Below, one piece after another: positions 1 through 6,759 of a stretch of 22,061 nucleotides of DNA. Source of the stretch: an uncultured Collinsella sp. (GTDB lineage Bacteria > Actinomycetota > Coriobacteriia > Coriobacteriales > Coriobacteriaceae); assembly GCA_900545615.1 (NCBI GenBank), contig UQZM01000036.1:1-22061 (forward strand). Direction: 5' to 3'. A program made the position numbers and the translations under genes. The notes beneath the pieces are model-generated. The model was not told the DNA's origin. It did no database searches and saw only the letters and a program-made list of their open reading frames with translations. Positions within the stretch are counted from its first letter, which is position 1. The number at the start of each line of letters is the position of its first letter.

Positions 1-70
1 TGTTTAAGGGCCTAGGGCGGCTCAACAGTCCGTATTTCACCGCAACTTCTGAGGGGGCAGGTGGCGCCTG

Positions 71-292
71 CTACGCGGCGGTTACGGACAGGGCATGGAA
101 TTTCTCGTCGGCGCCCTCGACGGCGGCGGCGAGCTGCTCGGCGGTCACGGTGTCGGCGCACTCTACCTGGACGGTCTGGGTCTCGTGATCGGCATCGGCG
201 TCGGTCACGCCGGCAACGTTGAGCAGCGCGGTCTCGACGGTGGCATCGCAATGGCCGCACATGAGGCCGGAAGTCTTGATTGTGAAACGCAT
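71..292 (-). CDS. copZ: CopZ-like copper chaperone (HMA domain), 73 aa
   Basis: This small cytosolic protein is one heavy-metal-associated domain. It carries the metal-binding motif as LMCGHC (Cys12 and Cys15), followed by the usual betaalpha-betabetaalphabeta-type sequence ending near its C-terminus. The family carries Cu(I) to P-type ATPases or regulators. It lies 147 bases downstream of copA on the same strand, so the two genes probably share the copA promoter. I chose the ATG at 292 because AGAGAGGA lies just upstream and the HMA fold begins at once. A longer reading from 403 would add 37 residues with no domain character. The usual Gly-Met-Thr before the first Cys is Gly-Leu-Met here, a mild departure. 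The copper assignment rests mostly on the neighbouring copA; another soft metal is possible. Confidence 0.85.
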   Translation of the reverse strand: MRFTIKTSGLMCGHCDATVETALLNVAGVTDADADHETQTVQVECADTVTAEQLAAAVEGADEKFHALSVTAA

Positions 293-355
293 GGATATTC
301 CTCTCTGTTGTGTCGGCTTTCCCAGGCACCCGACCTTGACCTTCAAGCCGTCGCT

Positions 356-373
356 CGCGTACCAAAGTACGCG
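356..373 (-). other. Stem-loop between copA and copZ
   Basis: CGCGTAC and GTACGCG form a perfect 7-bp stem with a CAAA loop in the copA-copZ gap. No T-run follows it on the minus strand, so it is not a standard terminator. It may be an mRNA processing or stability element. Confidence 0.35.
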
Positions 374-439
374 TCGCTCCTCTTTCAGGTCAATCTCGGG
401 CACCTGGAAAACCCGTTCTAAATGGACTTAATGGTGAGC

Positions 440-2782
440 TTATTTTGCCACTTTTGGCTTAAAGGATTTTAAGCGCAGCGCATTGCTTACGACGCACACG
501 CTCGACAGGCTCATGGCCGCGGCGCCAAACATCGGCGAGAGTTGCCAACCGGTGAGGGGGAAGAACACACCCGCCGCCAGCGGAATGCCGATGCCGTTGT
601 AGAACAGCGCCCAGAACAGGTCCTGCTTGATGTTGCGGATCGTGGCGCGCGAAAGCTCGATGGCGCGGGCGACATCCATGAGGTCGCTGCGCATGAGCAC
701 CACATCTGCCCCTTCTTTGGCGATGTCGGCGCCGGTGCCGATGGCAAGGCCCACGTCGGCGCGCGCCAGGGCGGGGGAGTCATTGATGCCGTCGCCCACC
801 ATGGCGACCTTGCCGCCCGCATCCTGCAGTTCGCGCACGTGGCGTTCCTTGTCGGCGGGGAGAACGTCGGCGATGACCTGTTCGCTGCTCAGCCCCACGC
901 GGCGGGCGATCGCTTCGGCGGTGACGCGGTTGTCGCCGGTGAGCATGCGCACGTCGACGCCAAGCGAGCGCAGTGCGGCGATGGCCCCGGCGCTCGTCTC
1001 CTTGACCTCGTCAGCCACGGCAACGGTGCCGGCAAGCTCGCCGTTCTTGGCAAAGAACAGCGGCGTCTTGCCCTCGGCGGCAAATTGCTCGGCAAGACCC
1101 GCGGGCACGGTAACGCCCAACTCGTTCATCAGGCGTACGTTGCCGGCTGCAATGGCGTTTTGCCCCTCGCGCGCCGTAACGCCGCGACCGGGCACGGCGG
1201 CAAAGTCCTCGACCATGCGTGCGACGATCCCGCGTGTCTCGCACTCGGCCATAATCGCCTCGGCCAGCGGGTGCTCGCTCGAGCGCTCCAACGCGGCGGC
1301 CAGCTTGAGCAGCGCCTTTTCGCTCATGGCGGGCGAGCCGTCGGCGCGCGTGGCTACCACGATATCGGTCACGGCAGGCTTACCGCGGGTGACGGTGCCC
1401 GTCTTGTCGAGCACCACGGTGCCCACGCTGCGCAGGTTCTCCAGCGCCTCGGCGCTCTTAAAGAGAATGCCCATCTCGGCGCCCTTGCCGGTGCCGACCA
1501 TAATGGCGACGGGCGTGGCCAGGCCCAGCGCGCACGGGCAGCTGATCACCAGCACGGCGACGGCGGAGGTAAGCGCTTCGTTGACGCTTCCGGTCAGCAC
1601 CATCCACGCCACAAAGGTCACGGCCGAGATCGCGAATACTACGGGCACGAACACGCCGGCGACCTTGTCGGCCATGCGGGCGATGGGTGCCTTGGTGGCG
1701 TTGGCGTCCTCGACGAGCTGGATAATCTTGGCGAGCGACGTGTCGGCGCCCACACGCGTGGCGCGGAAGGTAAACGAGCCCGTGCGGTTGACCGTGGCCG
1801 CGTTGACAGTGTCGCCGGCGGTCTTTTCTACGGGGATGGACTCGCCGGTGAGCGCGCTCTCGTCCACGGCCGACGCGCCCTCGAGCACCACGCCGTCGAC
1901 AGGGATGGACTCGCCGGGGCGCACACGCAGCACCTGGCCGGGAAGGATGCTGTCGACGTCCACGGTGGTTTCGGTGCCGTCATCGGCAACGACGGTCGCG
2001 GTCTTGGGCGCCAGGTCGATGAGCGCCTCGATGGCGCCGCCGGTTTTGGACTTGCTGCGCGTCTCGAGGTATTTGCCCACGGTGACGAGCGACAGGATCG
2101 TGCCCGCGCTCTCAAAATACAGATTGTCCATGCCCGTCATCATTGCCTCGTGGACCTGGCCCGCGGCTAGCTGGTCGGCCATGATGAACATGGCGTAGAA
2201 CGACCAGACGATGGAGGCGGTGGCGCCCACGGCGATGAGGGCGTCCATGGTGGGCGCGCCGTGCGCGAGCGATTTAAACCCATTGATAAAGTACGCGTCG
2301 TTGACGTAGACGATGGGGATGAGCAGGACGAGCTCGGTGAGGGCGAGCGTCATGCTGTGGGTATGGTCGGTGAAAATGCCGGGCAGCGGCCAGCCGAGCA
2401 TGTGCCCCATGCCTATGTAGAACAGTGGGATAAGGAATACGATCGAGGCGATGAGACGAGTACGCATGGCAGAGGCGGCAGCCTCCAACTTTTTGGTTGG
2501 CGACTCCATGTGGGCGGCGCCGGACCTGACTTGTGTGCTGCCGTTTGAGCTGGCGGTGTCGGTGCCCGTGCTGACGGGCGAGGCCGAGTAGCCCGCACGG
2601 TCGACGGCGGTGCAGATGTCGTCGGGAGAGACCTGCGCGGGGTCATAGTCGACCATCATGGAACCGGCGAGCAGATTGACCGCGACGCTTTCTACGCCGT
2701 CGAGCTTGCTTACGGCACGGTCCACGTGCGCCTGGCACGCGGCGCACGTCATGCCGCCCACGTCGAACTTATCTTGAGCCAT
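440..2782 (-). CDS. copA: Cu(I)-exporting P1B-type ATPase CopA, 780 aa
   Basis: This membrane ATPase exports Cu(I) from the cytoplasm. The N-terminus has one HMA domain (GMTCAACQ, Cys13 and Cys16). The core has a TGES actuator motif, the intramembrane CPC (Cys415-Pro-Cys417) of the metal site, the phosphorylated Asp459 in DKTGT, the SEHPLAEAI nucleotide-binding motif, and GDGINDSP in the P-domain. The last two helices carry FYNGIG and MSLSS, matching the YN and MxxSS signatures of the Cu(I) (P1B-1) class. I chose the ATG at 2782 because AAAGGAG lies at ideal distance. The ATG at 2824 lies near the predicted transcription start and would leave almost no leader. The length is normal for a one-HMA CopA. 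copZ follows it, and a CsoR-type palindrome sits in its promoter. Confidence 0.96.
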   Translation of the reverse strand: MAQDKFDVGGMTCAACQAHVDRAVSKLDGVESVAVNLLAGSMMVDYDPAQVSPDDICTAVDRAGYSASPVSTGTDTASSNGSTQVRSGAAHMESPTKKLEAAASAMRTRLIASIVFLIPLFYIGMGHMLGWPLPGIFTDHTHSMTLALTELVLLIPIVYVNDAYFINGFKSLAHGAPTMDALIAVGATASIVWSFYAMFIMADQLAAGQVHEAMMTGMDNLYFESAGTILSLVTVGKYLETRSKSKTGGAIEALIDLAPKTATVVADDGTETTVDVDSILPGQVLRVRPGESIPVDGVVLEGASAVDESALTGESIPVEKTAGDTVNAATVNRTGSFTFRATRVGADTSLAKIIQLVEDANATKAPIARMADKVAGVFVPVVFAISAVTFVAWMVLTGSVNEALTSAVAVLVISCPCALGLATPVAIMVGTGKGAEMGILFKSAEALENLRSVGTVVLDKTGTVTRGKPAVTDIVVATRADGSPAMSEKALLKLAAALERSSEHPLAEAIMAECETRGIVARMVEDFAAVPGRGVTAREGQNAIAAGNVRLMNELGVTVPAGLAEQFAAEGKTPLFFAKNGELAGTVAVADEVKETSAGAIAALRSLGVDVRMLTGDNRVTAEAIARRVGLSSEQVIADVLPADKERHVRELQDAGGKVAMVGDGINDSPALARADVGLAIGTGADIAKEGADVVLMRSDLMDVARAIELSRATIRNIKQDLFWALFYNGIGIPLAAGVFFPLTGWQLSPMFGAAAMSLSSVCVVSNALRLKSFKPKVAK

Positions 2783-2831
2783 GGCTTCTCCTTTCTGTGA
2801 CGTAGTGTCGGAAATGTTAACCATCCGATAC

Positions 2832-2860
2832 TATACACCCATACCCCCTGGGGGTGTCCA
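2832..2860 (-). promoter_or_regulatory. copA promoter
   Basis: Reading the minus strand, TGGACA (2855-2860) and TGTATA (2832-2837) are separated by 17 bases. The overlapping TATAGT at 2830-2835 is an alternative -10. Transcription would start near 2824, giving a leader of about 40 bases before the chosen copA ATG. Confidence 0.6.
2841..2857. promoter_or_regulatory. CsoR-type copper operator
   Basis: ATACCCCCTGGGGGTGT contains the perfect palindrome CCCCC-T-GGGGG (2844-2854). It fills the spacer of the copA promoter. GC-rich palindromes with TA-containing flanks in this position are typical binding sites of the copper-sensing repressor CsoR, which leaves the DNA when it binds Cu(I). No csoR gene is in the window, so the regulator must be encoded elsewhere. 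Confidence 0.6.
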
Positions 2861-2930
2861 GTACGGAAAGAAATGTATGAGATTTCGTTACAGATGAGGA
2901 TGGATGGTTGGCCGATGGACCGTCCCAACC

Positions 2931-2996
2931 AATCATCTCAATCTGTAACATCTAGCAGGGAAAATGACCTCTAACTGTTACAGATCGAGACAATTG
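2931..2996 (-). repeat. Palindromic intergenic element, copy A
   Basis: CTGTAACA (2943-2950) and TGTTACAG (2976-2983) form an inverted repeat with a 25-base centre. Weaker pairing continues outward through ATCTCAAT and ATCGAGACAATT. The centre contains GCAGGGAAAATGACC. Copy B near 6428-6492 has the same arms, the same 25-base spacing and a related centre (GCAGGGCAAAACC), but in the opposite orientation. The element sits between the copA promoter and the kinase stop codon. Its role is unknown; a REP-like repeat, a terminator-like hairpin or a protein site are all possible. Confidence 0.65.
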
Positions 2997-3033
2997 CCGG
3001 GGAGGGGTCCCGTTGCGGCAAGACGCTCGCCGC

Positions 3034-5118
3034 CTAGATACAGAACCCGGGGATCACACAGGTTCGTTTGTTTGGCTTTTCCGCAGGCGTTGCGTACGTA
3101 AAGACGTCGCCGTCGTGGCCCACACGGTTTATGTAGAGCGTGCCTTCGGTCTCCGATGAGTCGGGGCTCACCGTGCGCTCCCACCAACAGGTGTCCTTGC
3201 CCTTCCACTGGCGGACCATCGTCTCGTTCGTGGAATACGGGCTCACCTTGAGCTCGCGGAAGAGCTGATACTCTTTGCCCTCGCCGTTGTAGATGTCTGC
3301 CAGGTAGTGATAGTCCTCGGCAAACGAATCGGGCGGTTGCGTACCGCACAGCTCGACCATGGCGGGCAGCCAAAGGGTTGCGGGCAACTCGCTCAGGCAC
3401 GATGCGCTGTTGGCGGCGCCCACATTGTTCGAGACCTTCTTGACCCCTTTAATGAGTGCGCGCAACTCGTTGGGCAGCAGCTTAAGGCCGTCGCCGTTGA
3501 GCCATTCCCGCAGCTCGCAATCTGCCCAGCCGGCGCTCGGCGGTTCAGCCGCAGCGTTGCGCTCGGCAATACCCGCGTCGAACATAAACGTCAGTCCGGC
3601 CTTGCCCGTCCCGTCCAGAAGCTCATCGTGGCGAATGCCCACAAGCTGCGCGCCAACCTGCAGCCCGTTGGTGAGCGTGACGCGCTTGGTACACGGATAG
3701 GGGATATGCCCATCGGCATCGAGCAGGTGATAGCGCTTGGCAATCTCGCGTGCCTCGCTACGGGTCTCGGCGGCCTTAATCTTGAGCGAAATCTCCTGCA
3801 GCTGATCCCAGGTGTAGTCGTCAAGTGAACCGCGGATGCCATCGAGGTAGTCGGGGATGCCAAAGCCATGGGTTGCCGCGCCAATGACGCCGAGCCCCGC
3901 AACGACTGCAGCGACACCGCCGATAATAAAGCGACGGCGGGTCATGGCATCGTTCCGGGCCTGCTCCAGGATCTCTCGCGCGCGCTCGCCGGCGACGTCG
4001 ACCTTAAGGTGCGTACCGGAGTCGATGTCGATTACGGCGTCATTGCCCGCGCCCTCGCGGTCCTCAGATTCTGCAGCGGGGAGGTATGTCGAGAGCACCT
4101 CGAGCATCTGCTGCTCGGTAGGGCGATCGCTCTGTTCGACTGAGATGCCTTTCATGATGATTTGGACGAGCGCTTCATCGCCCTCGCAGCGCGGCTCGAG
4201 CGGTGCCGGCTTGGTCTTGGTCTTTACGAGATAGAACGAGCCGGTTGCAGCGGCGTCCGTCGACTCAAAGTCAAACGGTTTGCGACCGCTGTAGAGCTGG
4301 TACAGAATGCTCGAAAGCGCATAGACGTCGATTGCCGGCGAACGGCGAAGGGCCGCGATGCCTTCGATATCCTGCGTGAGCATCTCGGGCGCGGCGTATG
4401 CGGGCGTGGCAAAGCGCCAGATGTCGGCGCGCCGGGTGATCGTGTCGTCGCCGAGAGCCATGGTCGCGGAGCCCATGTCGATGAGGCAGGGGTCAAAGGA
4501 GCAATCGGCAATCTGCTGCTCGAGCGTTCGGCTGGTGGTGCGGAACATGATATTGGCAGGCGAAAGGTCGCGATGGACGACCGGATTCACGAGGCCTTGG
4601 GTCATCAAGAGCGCACGAAGCACGGCGTTTCCGACGGCGGCGACCATCTGGGTGGTCAGCCCGCCCGAGGCGTCGTGAGGAAGCAGGGGCAGCGCCTGCT
4701 TGAGTGAGGTGCCCTCGACCCACTCCATGAGGATGAGCGGGTCATCCTCGCACGATCCGTAGCCATAGACGCGCGGAAATCCGCGCAGGTGCGAAACGGT
4801 ACACAGATGACGGTATTCCTCGAACAGCGCAGCGGTGTTGGCCAGGTGAGCGGCCGATTGCTCGGCGGAGCGGTCGGGGGCTTGGCCGGAAAGGATGGCG
4901 TTGTCCTTGAGTAGCTTGACGGCAAAGACCTCGCCGCTCGTGTTGGCCGCGCGCAGCACGTGCCCGATGTTGCCGTTGTTGCGGTGGGCCGTCTGGAGAA
5001 TAAGCGTCATAAACCGACGCTTGGCGTCGTCCTCGGCGCTGGGGTCGACCGCCACGGCGGTGTCGAACGTATCGAGACGGATGAGTTTGTCGCCATAGGC
5101 GCTATCGGTAGTATCCAT
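3034..5118 (-). CDS. Membrane-anchored Ser/Thr protein kinase with DUF6273-like C-terminus, 694 aa
   Basis: Residues about 45-345 are a Hanks-type kinase. Lys68 lies in VFAVKLL, the catalytic loop is HRDLSPANIMF (Asp184, Asn189), the DFG motif appears as DMG (214-216), and YAAPEM carries the APE motif. Arginines followed by one hydrophobic segment (about 396-417) anchor it, with the kinase presumably inside. The remaining 270 or so residues, with a WADCELREWLNGD segment, many Trp residues and a late WWERTVSP, resemble DUF6273, a domain of unknown function common in gut bacteria. By topology it would face outward as a possible sensor. The start at ATG 5118 follows AAAGGAA. An FHA-domain gene lies just upstream on the same strand and is the natural phosphothreonine-reading partner. 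The substrate is unknown. The kinase call is firm; the DUF6273 call is from memory of the family pattern. Confidence 0.88.
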   Translation of the reverse strand: MDTTDSAYGDKLIRLDTFDTAVAVDPSAEDDAKRRFMTLILQTAHRNNGNIGHVLRAANTSGEVFAVKLLKDNAILSGQAPDRSAEQSAAHLANTAALFEEYRHLCTVSHLRGFPRVYGYGSCEDDPLILMEWVEGTSLKQALPLLPHDASGGLTTQMVAAVGNAVLRALLMTQGLVNPVVHRDLSPANIMFRTTSRTLEQQIADCSFDPCLIDMGSATMALGDDTITRRADIWRFATPAYAAPEMLTQDIEGIAALRRSPAIDVYALSSILYQLYSGRKPFDFESTDAAATGSFYLVKTKTKPAPLEPRCEGDEALVQIIMKGISVEQSDRPTEQQMLEVLSTYLPAAESEDREGAGNDAVIDIDSGTHLKVDVAGERAREILEQARNDAMTRRRFIIGGVAAVVAGLGVIGAATHGFGIPDYLDGIRGSLDDYTWDQLQEISLKIKAAETRSEAREIAKRYHLLDADGHIPYPCTKRVTLTNGLQVGAQLVGIRHDELLDGTGKAGLTFMFDAGIAERNAAAEPPSAGWADCELREWLNGDGLKLLPNELRALIKGVKKVSNNVGAANSASCLSELPATLWLPAMVELCGTQPPDSFAEDYHYLADIYNGEGKEYQLFRELKVSPYSTNETMVRQWKGKDTCWWERTVSPDSSETEGTLYINRVGHDGDVFTYATPAEKPNKRTCVIPGFCI

Positions 5119-5150
5119 GGCGTTCCTTTGTCTGGCATGGGTTGCCGCGC

Positions 5151-5211
5151 GTACACGTGAGCAGCGCGGATATCGGTAAAGTACCATGATAGCCGCACTG
5201 CTCACGTGTAC
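5151..5211. promoter_or_regulatory. Long inverted repeat upstream of the kinase gene
   Basis: GTACACGTGAGCAG (5151-5164) is perfectly inverted at 5198-5211. The match runs inward through GCGG/CCGC, giving 18 of 19 positions. A 23-base centre separates the arms, and each arm holds a CACGTG palindrome. The repeat is 33 to 93 bases upstream of the kinase ATG. It could be a paired operator or a 5' leader hairpin. I see no clear -35/-10 pair nearby. Confidence 0.6.
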
Positions 5212-5256
5212 CGCTGAGTATTGTCGTTTACGACGCAGAAGGTAGAAGACGAAAGA

Positions 5257-5287
5257 CGGACGGCGACCGTCTTTTGATCGCCGTCCG
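5257..5287 (-). terminator. Stem-loop after the FHA gene
   Basis: CGGACGGCGA (5257-5266) pairs perfectly with TCGCCGTCCG (5278-5287) around an 11-base loop, 3 bases past the FHA stop codon. On the minus strand the sequence after the stem is TCTTTCGTCTTC, pyrimidine-rich with only short T-runs. It is probably a terminator of moderate strength, which would leave the kinase partly or wholly on its own promoter. Confidence 0.5.
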
Positions 5288-5289
5288 CG

Positions 5290-6252
5290 CTAGTCCACAA
5301 TGACAAGGAATGTCGTATAGAGACCCAAATGAAGTCTGTCGCTGTTGGCGATTTCCACGGGGGGATAGACTTTGCCGGGCTCGCGTTGGTCGCGCGGCGG
5401 CTCGATTACGATATCACCGTCGCCTGCACCCGATTCGAGCACCGTGCCGTTGGTCGACCCAAGGCCCTGGGCGTACCAGTGCTCACCCTCAAGCCAAATG
5501 CGAAGATGCTCGCGTGATGCGTCGGCGCCCACATCGGTGATGCTGGGCGAGGTTTTGGGCAAAGAACCAATCACGGTGCCGCGTGGATCGCGTGTGAGGG
5601 GATGGATTTGCATGTCAACGCTGTTTCCGGCGTGCGTCCTAAGCAAGCCGAGGTTGGGAGCGACGGCGCGCGGTTGATCCAAGCTGCTCAAAAAACTACG
5701 GCCGACGGTAGTTTCGGTGGTGCCAAAGTGCCCGCCCGTCTTGCTGTCGCAAAAGCGCTCGACGGTGGCCACGCCCTGAACGGGATCGGCGAGCGCCCCC
5801 GTTGCCACAAAGAGCATCAAGAAGAGCGTGCTTTTTTCGCGCACGGCATTGCCGTCAAAGTTGTCGATGCGATTGAGGGCATTTGCATATAGGCGGCTGT
5901 CCAGCTTGTAGCTGGCGAGAGCCGACATCATTTCGTTGGCGGCCGGACCGCGATAGTGCTCGGCGATTGCCCGATAGGCGGACTCGCCGCCGCCGAGCTT
6001 GCTGCAGATTGCCGCGGAAAGGTTGAGCGTGGTGACGGTAAAGTCGCTGTAGATGGCGGGCGCGCACTGGTCAGGCTTGCGATGGACGATGTAACGGGTG
6101 AGATACGAGCGGTTGGAAGAGCATTTCTCGAGCAGGGTACTGCCGAGATAAGAGTTTCCGTTGATAAGCATTCGGGCGATCTCGAGATGTTTAAGACCGC
6201 CGAACGAGCGAATATCGTTATAGAGGACCGAGCAAGGCGTCTCTGCTGCCAC
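5290..6252 (-). CDS. FHA-domain protein, 320 aa
   Basis: The C-terminal 95 residues (about 225-320) form a forkhead-associated domain, recognisable by ASREHLRIW (Ser246, Arg247, His249) and GLGSTNGT (263-270). FHA domains bind phosphothreonine peptides, which fits the adjacent kinase gene. The Arg usually found in the first FHA motif (GR) is Ser230 here (VIGS), so binding may be altered. Residues 1-220 have no signal peptide or clear membrane segment and I do not recognise them; part looks helical and repeat-like. I chose the GTG at 6252 because AAGGAGGT lies just before it. The upstream TTG at 6282 has no ribosome site and would place that site inside the gene. The protein is probably a cytosolic adaptor or substrate of the kinase. 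Confidence 0.82.
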   Translation of the reverse strand: MAAETPCSVLYNDIRSFGGLKHLEIARMLINGNSYLGSTLLEKCSSNRSYLTRYIVHRKPDQCAPAIYSDFTVTTLNLSAAICSKLGGGESAYRAIAEHYRGPAANEMMSALASYKLDSRLYANALNRIDNFDGNAVREKSTLFLMLFVATGALADPVQGVATVERFCDSKTGGHFGTTETTVGRSFLSSLDQPRAVAPNLGLLRTHAGNSVDMQIHPLTRDPRGTVIGSLPKTSPSITDVGADASREHLRIWLEGEHWYAQGLGSTNGTVLESGAGDGDIVIEPPRDQREPGKVYPPVEIANSDRLHLGLYTTFLVIVD

Positions 6253-6427
6253 GGATACCTCCTTTGGTTGCTTCCTAGCCAATATGGCGATAGGAATTAA
6301 TGGCCCCCGGTGGGCGACGTATTAAATGGCTGCGCAATATATAGCGTAACCAAAGCAACATTATAGGCCACATGTTCAAAATTGCAGGAAGACCGAGAGA
6401 TTTGGTTTGGGCTGGACGGAAATCCCC

Positions 6428-6492
6428 CTCTGTCTTGTTCTGTAACATTTGGACCCGGTTTTGCCCTGCATCTGTTACAGATTGAGACAATC
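6428..6492 (+). repeat. Palindromic intergenic element, copy B
   Basis: CTGTAACA (6440-6447) and TGTTACAG (6473-6480) are separated by 25 bases, exactly as in copy A. They are followed by ATTGAGACAATCGG, which matches the outer flank of copy A when that copy is reversed. The centre has GGTTTTGCCCTGC. The two copies are in opposite orientation and enclose the kinase/FHA pair. Confidence 0.65.
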
Positions 6493-6554
6493 GGCCAGGC
6501 CCGCCCCGTCCGCCTCGTCATCTGTGGTTTACGTGGGGGCATACGGAGTGCGGG

Positions 6555-6560
6555 TATACT
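6555..6560 (+). promoter_or_regulatory. Possible -10 box for the helicase gene
   Basis: TATACT matches the -10 consensus well, and the leader from here to the ATG would be about 193 bases. There is no good -35 box at 16-18 bases, so this is tentative. Confidence 0.3.
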
Positions 6561-6759
6561 AACCGGCGGCGAATCTGCTCCATCGCTTAGAGCTGCTGCG
6601 TCTGGACGGCGCGTGATAGGGCTGCCAAAGCGATCGCCAGCGTGCTGAGCAACGTCCTCTCTGTGCGCACCTGTTTTTGTATGTATTAGCGCACTACCAA
6701 GCACGCCCGCGCGGCCGCATGCCGTGCCCATTGCGCGTGCAGATAAGGAACAACAACAT

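Larger units (their letters stand above)
6253..6759. other. Divergent intergenic region, FHA gene to helicase
   Basis: These 507 bases contain no convincing gene. They hold repeat copy B (6428-6492), a -10-like TATACT at 6555-6560, and a predicted helicase leader of almost 200 bases with a small GTGCGC...GCGCAC pairing around 6663-6693. Long structured leaders are common on cold-induced helicase mRNAs, but nothing here proves that. The short readings in this stretch lack ribosome sites and look like noise. Confidence 0.5.

Noticed and set aside
542..2198. Two long plus-strand frames opposite copA
   Set aside because: Both are antisense to a complete P-type ATPase with every motif present, and neither has domain features.
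2931..2996. CRISPR-like repeat
   Set aside because: There are only two copies 3.5 kb apart in opposite orientation, with no array or cas genes.
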